A DNA stretch of 64,000 nucleotides from VYFG01 sp965204165 (lineage in GTDB: Bacteria; Pseudomonadota; Gammaproteobacteria; Arenicellales; Poriferihabitantaceae): assembly GCA_965204165.1 (NCBI GenBank), contig OZ241969.1, forward strand, positions 1,612,001-1,676,000, given 5' to 3'. Position numbers and translations under genes: made by a program. Below are positions 17,652 through 27,144 of the stretch, piece by piece. A model generated the notes under the pieces. That model did no database searches. It was given only the letters and a program-made list of their open reading frames with translations, and had not been told where the DNA came from. The stretch's first letter is position 1. Each line of letters begins with the position of its first letter.

Positions 17652-18743
17652 TCAGTCCGAGGCCAGCCACACGTTGAAGCGCTCGTTCAGCTGGTCCCCG
17701 TAGTCCGCCCAGAAAACCGAATTTGCCCGGATGCCCACGGCAAGGTGTTCCGGTACCGACGGCAGGTGTATTTTCAGGTCATCGGAAACCAGTTCGTTGC
17801 CCGAACGCCTGGCCGGGCCGTAGGAGATGTGGTCCGTCAGGTCCGCCAGCCGCTGGGCTGAAGTGGCGAAACGGATGAATCCCAGTGCCTGGTCCCTGTT
17901 GGGCGAGCCCTTGGGGATTACGAAGGCGGCATAGTCCCAGATCTGGCCATCCCAGATGATCTCGAAAGGTTGTCCCTCCTTTACGATCGCGTTGTACAGC
18001 CTTCCGTTGTAGGCTGATGTCATGGCGACCTCGCCGTCGGCCAGCATCTGTGGCGGCTGGGCGCCGGCATCCCACCACAGTACATGACTCTTGATGGTGT
18101 CGAGTTTGCCGAACGCCCTGTCGACGCCTTCCGGGGTTGCCAGCACCTCATACACCTGCTCCCGGGGCACGCCATCGGCCATCAGCGCCCAGGCCAGGTT
18201 GACCTGCGGCGACTTTCGCATGCCGCGCTTGCCGGGATACGTCTCGACATCGAAGAAGTCCTTGATGGAGGTCGGGGTGCTGGAGGGGAACTTGTTCTTG
18301 TCGTAGGCGAAGACATTGGACCAGATGTAGCTGGCGATTCCGCAATCATGCAGGGCTTCATCGTAGAAGTCCTCTTCGACGGGCGTTCCGTCGGGAGCCG
18401 CTTCCAGCTCACTCAACGGAATCTCCTCCAGCAGGCCTTCGGCACAACCGAGTTCAGCGTCGACGAGGTTGGAGTCAATCACGTCCCAGGTGACGTTTCC
18501 GGACTCGATCTGGGCTTTCACCTGGGCCATTCCGCCGTTGTAGACCTCGGTTGCGATGGTCACTCCCGTGGATTCCTGGAACGGGTCCTCCATCGAGGCC
18601 TTGATCGCCGCGCTCAGCGCGCCGCCCCATCCCACGACGACAAGGTCGCGGGCCTCGGCCTGGGCGGGTGAAAAGAGGGTAACGGCCGCGACGAGCGCCG
18701 TGCTTGCGCCCGTGACGAATTGCTTGTTGCTGATGATCGGCAT
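17652..18743 (-). CDS. ABC transporter periplasmic binding protein, PotD/PotF type
   Basis: 363 residues from the ATG at 18743, which has a strong GGAGGA site and gives a signal peptide (MPIISNKQFV, hydrophobic core, cleavage around AQAEA). The mature protein starts with DLVVVGWGGALSAAIK, typical of type II spermidine/putrescine binding proteins, and includes WDVIDSN and FVIPKGSPN. It is divergent from the matching ATPase and permeases at 19153-22405. Ligands in this family include polyamines, choline-like compounds and opines. Confidence 0.9.
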   Translation of the reverse strand: MPIISNKQFVTGASTALVAAVTLFSPAQAEARDLVVVGWGGALSAAIKASMEDPFQESTGVTIATEVYNGGMAQVKAQIESGNVTWDVIDSNLVDAELGCAEGLLEEIPLSELEAAPDGTPVEEDFYDEALHDCGIASYIWSNVFAYDKNKFPSSTPTSIKDFFDVETYPGKRGMRKSPQVNLAWALMADGVPREQVYEVLATPEGVDRAFGKLDTIKSHVLWWDAGAQPPQMLADGEVAMTSAYNGRLYNAIVKEGQPFEIIWDGQIWDYAAFVIPKGSPNRDQALGFIRFATSAQRLADLTDHISYGPARRSGNELVSDDLKIHLPSVPEHLAVGIRANSVFWADYGDQLNERFNVWLASD

Positions 18744-18816
18744 GGCTAGTCCTCCGGTGTTGGTGGCATGGATCTGTTGGCCCGGCCGACGCGCATGGGC
18801 ACGCAGCCGGGAGGGA

Positions 18817-18845
18817 ACAATAGCAGAAAGAAAACGTATGATCAA
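18817..18845 (-). promoter_or_regulatory. Candidate promoter for the PotF-like binding protein gene
   Basis: On the minus strand -35 TTGATC (forward 18840-18845) and -10 TATTGT (forward 18817-18822) are separated by 17 bases. It lies 74 bases upstream of the start codon. Confidence 0.4.
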
Positions 18846-18860
18846 TAAATATGAATTAAT

Positions 18861-18879
18861 AAAACAAATGTTGTATTTT
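18861..18879. promoter_or_regulatory. Near-palindromic operator candidate
   Basis: AAAACAAATGTTGTATTTT contains the inverted repeat ACAA-ATG-TTGT with near-symmetric A/T flanks. It sits just upstream of the candidate -35 of the binding protein gene in an AT-rich patch within a GC-rich region. The RpiR protein encoded at 16554-17432 is the most likely ligand. Confidence 0.4.
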
Positions 18880-19152
18880 GAGCCGAATCTGCTATGATGA
18901 AAGTCGAATCCGCGGAACCCGGAGTGAATCACGGCTTCGGCCAAAGGTGGTCCAGGGCAGCATGACGATCTCGAACAGAACCCAAGTCGGCCATGCGGTG
19001 GGCGATAGCAAGAAAAACTGCCCCGATGCAGTAGTGGCGCGGGTTCGTCACCACGCGGAAAGACGGCAGGCAGCCCCGCATCGGTTCACCCGGTTGCGGT
19101 CCGTGCCGGGATCCCCCGCTAATCCGAGAACGAAACCAGGGAGCGTGATGGC

Positions 19153-20241
19153 ATGAACTCCGAACATCAATTCGTACGTTTCGAGGATGTCCAGAAGAGC
19201 TATGACGGTGAAACCCTGGTCGTGAAGGGACTCAATCTCGACATCGCCCAGGGTGAATTCGTCACGATGCTCGGCCCGTCGGGTTCGGGAAAGACCACCT
19301 GCCTGATGATGCTGGCGGGCTTCGAGACCGCCACCCACGGTGAAATCTATCTTGACGGCATGCCCGTCAACCGGGTCGCGCCGCACAGGCGCAATATCGG
19401 GGTGGTGTTCCAGAACTACGCGCTGTTTCCGCACATGACGGTGGCGGAGAACCTGGCCTACCCGCTCAAGGTCCGCAAGGTGTCGAAGGCGGAGACCGAG
19501 ACAAGGGTCGGGCAGGCGCTCCAGATGGTCCGGCTCGAGGATTTCGGTTCGCGCCGGCCGGGCCAGCTGTCCGGTGGCCAGAAACAGCGGGTGGCCGTGG
19601 CGCGCGCCCTCGTGTTCGGACCGCAACTGGTGCTGATGGATGAACCCCTCGGCGCGCTCGACCGGCAGCTGCGCGAACAGATGCAGTACGAGATCAAGCA
19701 CATTCACGAGCAACTCGGGGTGACCGTCGTCTACGTGACCCACGACCAGTCCGAGGCGCTGACCATGTCAAACCGCGTGGCGGTTTTCGACGGCGGCATC
19801 ATCCAGCAGATCGCCACGCCGGACAAGCTGTACGAGCAGCCGGAGAATTCCTTCGTCGCACAGTTCATCGGTGAAAACAACCGGCTGCTTGGCACTGTGG
19901 AGACCTCGGATGACCGGTATTGCCGGGTCAGGCTGGAGTCGGGCGAAGTCGTCAGGGCCCTCGCCGTCAACATTTCGGGGGTGGGCGCAGCAGCCTCGCT
20001 CTCGCTCCGGCCCGAACGTGTCAAGATCAATCCCGATTCCGCCTCCCTGGACAACAGGATCTCCGGCAGGGTGGAGGAACTGATCTATCTCGGCGACCAT
20101 ATCCGGACCCGCGCGCGGGTGGCGGGACACGATGATTTCATCGTGAAGATTCCGAATGATTCCGACCATCCGCCACTCGCGGAGGGGGATACGGTCGAGT
20201 TCGGCTGGAAAGCCGACGACTGCCGTGGACTGGATGCCTGA
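19153..20241 (+). CDS. ABC transporter ATP-binding protein, PotA type
   Basis: 362 residues. Walker A GPSGSGKTT is at residues 41-49, signature LSGGQKQRVAVARAL is followed by Walker B LVLMDEPLGALD, and a C-terminal TOBE domain (about 280-355) follows with SLRPERVKINPDSA. This is the full-length layout of a PotA/FbpC-like ATPase. It is the first gene of a plus-strand operon with two permeases and a fused FAD/GcvT enzyme. Confidence 0.94.
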   Translation: MNSEHQFVRFEDVQKSYDGETLVVKGLNLDIAQGEFVTMLGPSGSGKTTCLMMLAGFETATHGEIYLDGMPVNRVAPHRRNIGVVFQNYALFPHMTVAENLAYPLKVRKVSKAETETRVGQALQMVRLEDFGSRRPGQLSGGQKQRVAVARALVFGPQLVLMDEPLGALDRQLREQMQYEIKHIHEQLGVTVVYVTHDQSEALTMSNRVAVFDGGIIQQIATPDKLYEQPENSFVAQFIGENNRLLGTVETSDDRYCRVRLESGEVVRALAVNISGVGAAASLSLRPERVKINPDSASLDNRISGRVEELIYLGDHIRTRARVAGHDDFIVKIPNDSDHPPLAEGDTVEFGWKADDCRGLDA

Positions 20242-20279
20242 CTTCGTGGGATCGGCCGCGTGAACCGGGCTCGGGTTTC

Positions 20280-21542
20280 ATGACCGCGCAATCGGACAAT
20301 CCGCCGACGATTCTGGCCGATGACGGGGTGCCGCTGAAGCAGAAGATGGCGCGTGCCGAGCGCCGCAACAAGCTGCTGTTTCTCGGCCTTAGCCTGCCGC
20401 TGCTCGCCTTTGTCACCATCACCTTCATTGTCCCGATCGGTATCATGATGGTCCGGTCGGTCCACATCCCGATTGCGGTGGAGACCGTGCCGCGAACGCT
20501 TGAGGCGCTGCGTGACTGGGACCGGGCTGAAGCGCCGGACGAGGCGACGTTCCGTACACTCGCGGGCGAGCTGCTGGCGGCGCGTGAAACCGGCACCGTC
20601 GGTAAACTGGCAACCCAGGTCAACTATGTCCTGCCGGGTTCGAGGAGTACATTCACGCGCACCGTGCGGCGCCTGCAGCGTCACGGCGGCGGCGAATTCA
20701 AGGAATTCATGGTCGGGGTCGATCCACGGTGGGCTTCCACCGAGATCTGGGCCGCACTGCGCAACCTGGATTCCCGCCTTTCGGTCCTCAACTACCTGAC
20801 GGCATTCGACCATCGATTCGACACGGACGGCGATTTCGTGCCGCGGGACGAGAAGGAACGCATCTATGTCCCGCTCCTTGTGAAGACCATCGGGATGAGC
20901 CTGCTGATCACGGTCATCTGCATTCTCCTGGCCTATCCGATCTCCTACCAGCTCGCCAACCTGCCTGCACGCACGGCAAATCTCCTGATGATCCTCGTTC
21001 TGCTGCCCTTCTGGACATCGCTCCTGGTGCGCACGACGTCATGGATCGTGCTGCTGCAGTCCCAGGGCACGATCAACGACATTCTGGTCTGGCTCGGTGT
21101 GGTGGACGATGATTCCCGTATCCAGATGATCTACAACATGTTCGGAACCGTGGTTGCCATGGTGCATATCATGCTCCCGTTCATGGTCCTGCCGCTGTAC
21201 AGCGTCATGAAAGGCATTCCGCCCGACTACATACGCGCCGCCGAGTCCCTCGGGGCGACCCGTTCCCGGGCCTTCGTGACGGTCTACCTGCCGCAGACCG
21301 TGCCGGGCATCGGCGCGGGTTCGATCCTTGTCTTCATCCTGAGCATCGGCTACTACATCACGCCGGCCCTGGTCGGAGGACGTACAGGACAGTTCATCAG
21401 CAACGCGATTGCCTATCACATGCAACAGTCGCTGAACTGGGGTCTGGCGGCAGCGCTCGGCTGCGTTCTGCTCGTGTGCGTACTTGCCATGTACTGGCTC
21501 TACAGCCGCTTCGTCGGCATCGACAACATGAAAATGGGGTGA
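20280..21542 (+). CDS. ABC transporter permease, PotB type with enlarged first periplasmic loop
   Basis: 420 residues, about 130 longer than PotB. After the first membrane helix (about residues 35-58) comes a hydrophilic loop of roughly 140 residues before the usual five-helix permease core. The EAA-like coupling loop is seen at AAESLGATRSRAFVTVYLP. It heterodimerises with the PotC-type subunit that follows. The extended loop is expected in the periplasm and may contact the binding protein. Confidence 0.92.
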   Translation: MTAQSDNPPTILADDGVPLKQKMARAERRNKLLFLGLSLPLLAFVTITFIVPIGIMMVRSVHIPIAVETVPRTLEALRDWDRAEAPDEATFRTLAGELLAARETGTVGKLATQVNYVLPGSRSTFTRTVRRLQRHGGGEFKEFMVGVDPRWASTEIWAALRNLDSRLSVLNYLTAFDHRFDTDGDFVPRDEKERIYVPLLVKTIGMSLLITVICILLAYPISYQLANLPARTANLLMILVLLPFWTSLLVRTTSWIVLLQSQGTINDILVWLGVVDDDSRIQMIYNMFGTVVAMVHIMLPFMVLPLYSVMKGIPPDYIRAAESLGATRSRAFVTVYLPQTVPGIGAGSILVFILSIGYYITPALVGGRTGQFISNAIAYHMQQSLNWGLAAALGCVLLVCVLAMYWLYSRFVGIDNMKMG

Positions 21543-21550
21543 CGGCCGGC

Positions 21551-22405
21551 ATGTTCGCAAGACTTCCCGCCTACATCACCCCGCTCGGGCGCGCGAAGCA
21601 CGTCGCGTTCAGGCTGGCCTGCGCGGGCATCTACCTGTTCCTGATCGCGCCCATCCTGGTGATCATCCCCCTGTCGTTCAATGCCGAGCCGTACTTCACC
21701 TTCACCGAGGGCATGCTTAGGTTGGACCCGGACGCCTTTTCGCTGCGCTGGTACACCCAGATCGGCGCGGACGAAAACTGGATCAAGTCCATCCGCAACA
21801 GCTTCATCATCGGGCTTCCCGCGACCGCGCTGGCAACCACGCTCGGTACGATCGCGGCTCTCGGTCTGAGCCGGGAACAGATGCCCGGCCGCACCGCGAT
21901 CATGGCGATCCTGCTTTCGCCCATGATCGTTCCGGTGATCATCAGTGCTTCCGGCATGTACTTCTTCTATTCCGGCCTTGGCCTGTCGCAAACCTATCTC
22001 AGCCTGATTCTCGCGCATACGGTGCTCGGAACCCCCTTCGTGGTGATCACGGTTACCGCAACGCTCTCGGGTTTCGACCATACGCTGACACGGGCCTCCG
22101 CGAGCCTCGGGGCGACCCCGTCCCGTACGTTTTTCAGCATTACCGTGCCGATCATACTGCCCGGGGTGATTTCCGGGGCCCTGTTCGCCTTCATCACCTC
22201 CTTCGACGAGGTCGTGGCCGTGCTGTTTCTTGCCGGCGCCGAGCAGCGTACCGTCCCTCGCCAGATGTGGGCCGGCATCAGAGAACAGATCAGTCCGACC
22301 ATTCTCGCGGTTGCGACGCTGCTGATTCTTCTTTCGGTGATTCTCCTGCTGATGCTAGAATTGCTCCGCCGCCGCAACGAACGGCTGCGGGGCATCCAGG
22401 CCTGA
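21551..22405 (+). CDS. ABC transporter permease, PotC type
   Basis: 284 residues from the ATG at 21551, 8 bases after the PotB-type gene stops; the family alignment starts here. Six hydrophobic segments are present, and the coupling loop RASASLGATPSRTFFSITVP is followed by ISGALFAFITSFDEVVAVLF, diagnostic of PotC. It completes a polyamine-type importer with the ATPase at 19153 and the divergent binding protein at 17652. Confidence 0.94.
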   Translation: MFARLPAYITPLGRAKHVAFRLACAGIYLFLIAPILVIIPLSFNAEPYFTFTEGMLRLDPDAFSLRWYTQIGADENWIKSIRNSFIIGLPATALATTLGTIAALGLSREQMPGRTAIMAILLSPMIVPVIISASGMYFFYSGLGLSQTYLSLILAHTVLGTPFVVITVTATLSGFDHTLTRASASLGATPSRTFFSITVPIILPGVISGALFAFITSFDEVVAVLFLAGAEQRTVPRQMWAGIREQISPTILAVATLLILLSVILLLMLELLRRRNERLRGIQA

Positions 22406-22464
22406 TCACCGGAACCCACCCGCCCCCGCCTGCATAGCCGTAACAGCCCGGTTGTATTTCGCCA

Positions 22465-24894
22465 GTGCCACAGAAGCATGATGTTGAGACGGCCCTGCCG
22501 TCCCATGCCTCCGTTGTCGTTGTCGGCGGCGGGGTCATGGGGTGCTCCACCCTGTACCACCTCGCCGGTCTCGGCGTCTCCGACGCCATCCTGCTTGAGC
22601 GCAACCAGCTGACTTCCGGCACCACGTGGCATTCCGCCGCCCAGGTGCGGGCCCTTCGCTCGAGCCGCAACCTCACCGACCTCATCCGCTATTCCATCTC
22701 CCTGTATACCGGGCTGGAAGCAGAGACCGGCCAGGCGACGGGCTGGATCAACGAGGGGTCGCTGTCCATCGCCACCAGCGGGGACCGGCTCACCCATATC
22801 AGGCGGCAGGAGGCCCTGGCCCATGTCTTCGGTGTACGCGCGCGCTCCATTCCGGTCGGGGAGGCAAAGGAGCGCTGGCCGCTCATGAACGTGTCGGACG
22901 TCCTCGGCGCGGTCTGGTCTCCCGACGACGGCCGGGTCAGCCCGTCCGATCTTTGCGCCGCCCTGGCCAGGGGCGCAAGGACCCGGGGCGCGGGAATTTT
23001 CGAGGGGGTCGGTGTCGACGGCATCCTGACCGGGGCCGGACGCGTCGTCGGCGTCGAGACGCAGGAAGGCACGGTGCGGTGCGACGCGGTCGCGCTCTGC
23101 ACCGGGCTCTGGAGCCGGGATGTGGCCGCCATGGCCGATGTCGGGGTTCCGGTCTGGCCATGCGAGCATTTCTACCTGCTGACGCGGCCCGTCGACGGCA
23201 TCGAGGGCAACATGCCGACGCTGTCGGACCACGACAGCCACCTCTATATCCGGGACGATTCCGGCGGCCTGCTCATCGGCTGCTTCGAGCCGTCCGGCAA
23301 GCCGATCGATCCGGACCGGCTCGGCGACGACTTCGCCTTCAGGCTGCTGCCGGAAGACTGGGACCATTTCGAGCCGATGATGCTGAACGCCCTGCACAGA
23401 CTCCCCGTGCTTGAACACGCCGAGGTGAAAATGCTGCTCAACGGGCCGGAAAGTTTCACGCCAGACGGCTCGTTCCTGCTCGGGGAGGCCGCGGAGACGC
23501 GGGGACTCTTCCTCGGCTGCGGCATGAACTCGGTGGGGGTGGCGACCGGCGGCGGCGCAGGCATGGCCCTGGCCCATTGCATCGTTCACGGCCATTCGCC
23601 GATGGACCTCCACGAGGCGGACCCGAAACGGTTCCCGTCCTGTTTCAATTCCGCCGCCGCCCTGGCCGAACGGGTGCCGGAAGTGCTCGGCAAGCATTAC
23701 GAGATCACCTATCCCGGCCGCCAATGGCGTACGGCGCGGAACCTGCGCCGGTTGCCGCTCGACGAACGCTGGCGGGCCGAAGGCGCGCATTTCGGCCAGG
23801 TCTACGGATTCGAGCGGCCGCTCTATTTCGGCAGGAAGGAGGAGCCGGTACTGACCTTTGCCAGGCCCGCCTGGTTCGACCGGGTGGGCCGGGAGGTCAG
23901 GCGGGCGCACGAACAGGCCGCGGTGTTCGACCAGTCCTCGCTCGGCAAGATCAGCGTCACCGGCCGGCAGGCGGAAGCCTTTCTGGGCCGGGTCTGCACC
24001 AACGACATGTCGCTTCCCCCGGGCGGAGTCGCCTTCACGCTGATGCTGAACGATCGCGGCGGCATCGAGAGCGATCTGGTCGCGATGCGGCTCGACGAGA
24101 ACCACTATCGTCTGTACGTCGGCACTTCCGCGGTCAGGCGGGACCTGGCATGGCTGAGACGCCACCTCTCAAGCGCCGAGGACGTGGCCCTCGCCGACGA
24201 GACGGAGGCCCATGCCGTGCTCGCCCTCGCCGGGCCGGATGCTGCGCGCATCGTCGAGTTGGCGGGCGCCGCGGAACTCGATCAACTCGGATACTTCCGT
24301 CACTGTGAGACCCGCATTTCCGGAGTCGCGGTGCGCGCGGCGCGTCTTTCCTATGTGGGCGAGGCCGGCTGGGAGATTACCTGTCCCGCCCGGCATGCCG
24401 GTGCCGTTTACGATGCGCTGCACGGGGCCGGCGCGCGGCCGGGCGGGCTGTTCGCGCAGACCTCGATGCGGATCGAGAAGCGTTTTCTGGCCCACGGCCA
24501 CGACCTGGACACCGACGTCAATCCGCTCCAGGCAGGGCTCGGGTTTGCGATCCGGTGGGAAAAGGAATTCATCGGCCGACCCGCCCTGGAAGATTTCAGG
24601 AACCGGGCGCCCGGGCAGCGGATCGTCTCCATCATTCTCGATGATGCGGAGGCTGTTCCCCTCGGCGGGGAGCCGGTCTATCGTGAAGACCGGATTGTCG
24701 GCAACACCACGTCGGCCGCGTTCGGCTACCGGATCGGCCGGCCCGTGGCCCTGGCCATGATGGATGCTGAATGTATTGACGAAGCTGATGGGCAGCGCGT
24801 CGAAATCGGCATTGCGGGGATTCGTCATGTCGGCGCGTCGAGTCTCAGGGCCGCTTTCGACCTTGGAGGAACACGGATGCGGTCCAACCCGTAG
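22465..24894 (+). CDS. FAD oxidoreductase/GcvT fusion, dimethylglycine or sarcosine dehydrogenase-like
   Basis: 809 residues from a GTG start. The N-terminal FAD fold reads VVVVGGGVMGCSTLYHLAGL (about residues 14-33), followed by TTWHSAAQVRALRS, close to the histidyl-FAD site region of dimethylglycine dehydrogenase. An FAO middle domain and a GcvT/aminomethyltransferase module occupy roughly residues 430-790 (DQSSLGKISVTG, GYFRHCETRISGV, LSYVGEAGWEI). Such fusions oxidatively demethylate N-methyl amino acids and pass the methylene to tetrahydrofolate. It lies 59 bases after the PotC-type gene, so the importer probably feeds it. Confidence 0.92.
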   Translation: MPQKHDVETALPSHASVVVVGGGVMGCSTLYHLAGLGVSDAILLERNQLTSGTTWHSAAQVRALRSSRNLTDLIRYSISLYTGLEAETGQATGWINEGSLSIATSGDRLTHIRRQEALAHVFGVRARSIPVGEAKERWPLMNVSDVLGAVWSPDDGRVSPSDLCAALARGARTRGAGIFEGVGVDGILTGAGRVVGVETQEGTVRCDAVALCTGLWSRDVAAMADVGVPVWPCEHFYLLTRPVDGIEGNMPTLSDHDSHLYIRDDSGGLLIGCFEPSGKPIDPDRLGDDFAFRLLPEDWDHFEPMMLNALHRLPVLEHAEVKMLLNGPESFTPDGSFLLGEAAETRGLFLGCGMNSVGVATGGGAGMALAHCIVHGHSPMDLHEADPKRFPSCFNSAAALAERVPEVLGKHYEITYPGRQWRTARNLRRLPLDERWRAEGAHFGQVYGFERPLYFGRKEEPVLTFARPAWFDRVGREVRRAHEQAAVFDQSSLGKISVTGRQAEAFLGRVCTNDMSLPPGGVAFTLMLNDRGGIESDLVAMRLDENHYRLYVGTSAVRRDLAWLRRHLSSAEDVALADETEAHAVLALAGPDAARIVELAGAAELDQLGYFRHCETRISGVAVRAARLSYVGEAGWEITCPARHAGAVYDALHGAGARPGGLFAQTSMRIEKRFLAHGHDLDTDVNPLQAGLGFAIRWEKEFIGRPALEDFRNRAPGQRIVSIILDDAEAVPLGGEPVYREDRIVGNTTSAAFGYRIGRPVALAMMDAECIDEADGQRVEIGIAGIRHVGASSLRAAFDLGGTRMRSNP

Positions 24895-25326
24895 GTGCTG
24901 GAAACTGCCGGGCGACAATAGTTCAGTTTTAGGAAATATGAACGTAATATCGCATTTCCACAAATAAATTAGCACTTTGACTGGTAACATTCCGCGCAAT
25001 CGCAAAACACGCCAGGGCAATGAAATGAAGCGGCCCCCGCATCCATGGCGGGGGGCGCCTGTTGCCCCAACCTCGAACAACATCATCAGACAACTCATGC
25101 ATACGGGTTCCTCCATGGCACGCAGGATGTTCCCCGTTTCTCCGTCATCCATGGTTGCACCAGGGGGGATCCGGGGAGAGCCGGACTGCTCCTTGGAACT
25201 TGACCGGAACCCGTGTCCCGACGCGGGGTTCCTCCGGCACGAAGAGTACCCTCAAGGGTTTCGGGCAACCGGGTTTCTTGTGTGTACTGCGCCGCCATTC
25301 GCAGCACAACACCGGGGTCTTGACTG
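24895..25326. other. Intergenic region with one GC-rich hairpin
   Basis: 432 bases without a supported gene. A 7-bp GC stem (25034-25040 with 25048-25054) could fold but has no T-run. Base composition is more AT-rich just after 24900 (GTAATATCGCATTTCC region), where a promoter for the following Rieske gene might lie; I cannot place -35 and -10 convincingly. Confidence 0.45.
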
Positions 25327-26508
25327 ATGGACCAATCCGACCGCAACAACGTTTTGCAGGCTCTTGTCGAGCATATCGACAACGGCACGACCGCCGATGC
25401 GGGCGGCATCATGCGTGTGCCGATGTCCGAATTCACATGCCCGCAACTCCTGGCGCAAGAGCGGGACAAGATTTTTCGGAACACGCCCATGTTGATGGGT
25501 CTCTCATCCCAACTGCCGAAGCCCAATACCTATTGGTCAGACAATGCAACCGGCACCCCAATACTCATGGTGCGGGACGGGGAGGGTGAATTTCGCGCGT
25601 ACGCAAACGTCTGTCGGCATCGCGGGAGCCTGGTGGTGCCTGAAGGGCGTGGCTCCAGGAAACGCTTCACGTGTCCTTTCCACGCATGGACCTACGGAAT
25701 TGATGGTCGCTTGTTGTCCGTCAACAAGAACCGTCATTTCGGGGATGTTTCGGGTCTGGGCCTACCACTTATCGAGCTGCCTTCGGCAGAAATGTACGGG
25801 ACGCTGTGGGTACGACCCTCACTTGGAGGTCCCGTGGACGAGGACGAGTGCCTGGCCGGAATTCAGAATGACCTGATCCACTGGAAGCTATCAGAGTATC
25901 CTCATGCTGGCCAGCAAGTCATAGATGCGCGCATGAACTGGAAGTTGGGCATCGATTCCTACGGTGAGATCTATCATCTCAACATCCTCCACCCGGACAC
26001 GGCGGGCAAGGAAGTGCATGCAAACGTGCAGACTTTCGACAGGTTTGGAAGAAACTTGCGTATGGTATTCGCCAATCGAAAGATCGATCTCATGCGGTTA
26101 CTCATGCCGGTCCTGAGTCGTTGGCCCTACAAGCAAATAACATCCACGGTTTATTTCATTTACCCGAATGTCATCATGATGGTGGACGCATTCGGAGTCG
26201 ATCTGATGCGTATTTTCCCTCTTGACGACTCACCTTCGAAATCCCGAACGATTCATACCTGGTACATCGACCCAGCCGTACAGAAGCACTTCGAAGAGCA
26301 CGGAATGTCTTATGAGGACAGACTCGAGAGATTCAGGGAAATCGTCGAAAAGGAGGATTACGCAATGCTGGAGGAGGTTCAGGTAAACGCCGATTGCGGG
26401 ATTCAATCGGAAATCGTACTTGGGAGGAACGAAGCGGCACTGCAACATTTTCACAACATGTACAGATCGGAAATCGGCCGTGAGCCATTGCCGGTCGAGG
26501 ACGTGTAA
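25327..26508 (+). CDS. Rieske non-heme iron oxygenase, alpha (catalytic) subunit
   Basis: 393 residues. The Rieske ligands are C96-x-H98 and C116-x2-H119. The catalytic iron ligands are H217 and H222 in SYGEIYHLNILH, with Glu214 at the bridging position. It is only distantly similar to the oxygenase at 8965-10137 and is not a recent duplicate. It is separated by 432 bases from the dehydrogenase gene upstream, so co-transcription is uncertain. Demethylation of a quaternary ammonium compound feeding the neighbouring N-methyl amino acid dehydrogenase is a reasonable inference. No reductase gene is adjacent. Confidence 0.88.
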   Translation: MDQSDRNNVLQALVEHIDNGTTADAGGIMRVPMSEFTCPQLLAQERDKIFRNTPMLMGLSSQLPKPNTYWSDNATGTPILMVRDGEGEFRAYANVCRHRGSLVVPEGRGSRKRFTCPFHAWTYGIDGRLLSVNKNRHFGDVSGLGLPLIELPSAEMYGTLWVRPSLGGPVDEDECLAGIQNDLIHWKLSEYPHAGQQVIDARMNWKLGIDSYGEIYHLNILHPDTAGKEVHANVQTFDRFGRNLRMVFANRKIDLMRLLMPVLSRWPYKQITSTVYFIYPNVIMMVDAFGVDLMRIFPLDDSPSKSRTIHTWYIDPAVQKHFEEHGMSYEDRLERFREIVEKEDYAMLEEVQVNADCGIQSEIVLGRNEAALQHFHNMYRSEIGREPLPVEDV

Positions 26509-26542
26509 AGATTCTTGCGCCAGTTGCGGCGCAGCAGCATAG

Positions 26543-26818
26543 TGCGCCCCGCACGGGCCGACTGATCCCGTCGGAGTCACCCCCGCAGAACAGCTTGATG
26601 CCTTTGAAGGCTTCTGCCGACAGGCGGTGCGGTGGCTGGTGCTTCTGGATAATTCTGAGACACTGGACGATCTTGCAGCATTGCCGGGCAATTACCACGA
26701 GCAGCCTCGTGGAGACCGAGCCGATCAGTACGGTATCCGGATCAATGCACAATGGCGCATCTGTATTCGCTGGACCGATGAGGGACGCTGCGATGCGGAG
26801 ATCGTAGATTATCACTGA
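26543..26818 (+). pseudogene. Truncated HigB-type toxin remnant
   Basis: The frame reads CRQAVRWLVLLDNSETLDDL, then LPGN, GDR, QYGIRINAQWRICIRW and ends EIVDYH, the C-terminal two-thirds of the RelE/HigB toxin fold. The expected N-terminal strand and helix are absent: the frame is closed by TAG at 26540 and has no ATG, only a GTG at 26627. It lies directly upstream of higA in normal toxin-antitoxin order. It is most likely an inactivated toxin. Confidence 0.7.
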
Positions 26819-26829
26819 GGGTGAATGCC

Positions 26830-27144
26830 ATGAATGTGAAGAACGGAATGAGGCCGGTACATCCGGGTGAGATCCTGCGCGGTGAGCTTGATGCCATCGG
26901 GCTGTCGGCTACCGCGCTGTCCAGGGAACTGGGCGTACCGGCGGACAGGGTGACCCTGATCCTGAACGGCCAGCGGGGAGTGAGTGCGGACACGGCGCTG
27001 CGCCTCGTGCGTTATTTCGACACGACGCCGCAACTGTGGCTGAACCTGCAGAAGACTTGGGAACTTCGCCGGGCAGAGATTGAGGCAGGAGGAGAGTTCA
27101 TGAAGCGTGTGATACCCCGGGGCCGCCGGCAGCGCAAGGTGTGA
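26830..27144 (+). CDS. higA: HigA-family antitoxin (XRE-type DNA-binding)
   Basis: 104 residues from the ATG at 26830 (a GTG at 26821 adds three). The sequence RPVHPGEILRGELDAIGLSA is the classic HigA N-terminus; the helix-turn-helix covers about residues 25-65 (TALSRELGVPADRVTLILNG) and TPQLWLNLQKTWELRRAEIE follows. The C-terminus is extended and basic. HigA neutralises HigB and represses its own operon. Here the toxin upstream looks truncated, so it may be an orphan antitoxin. Confidence 0.88.
   Translation: MNVKNGMRPVHPGEILRGELDAIGLSATALSRELGVPADRVTLILNGQRGVSADTALRLVRYFDTTPQLWLNLQKTWELRRAEIEAGGEFMKRVIPRGRRQRKV

Larger units (their letters stand above)
18744..19152. other. Divergent intergenic region, binding protein / ABC ATPase
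   Basis: 409 bases with no convincing gene. It holds the candidate minus-strand promoter and operator described separately. The part nearest 19153 is GC-rich and would be the 5' leader of the potABC-like operon. I do not see a clear plus-strand promoter. Confidence 0.6.

Noticed and set aside
25033..25056. GC-rich hairpin as terminator of the dehydrogenase gene
   Set aside because: No T-run follows on either strand and it lies more than 130 bases after the stop codon.
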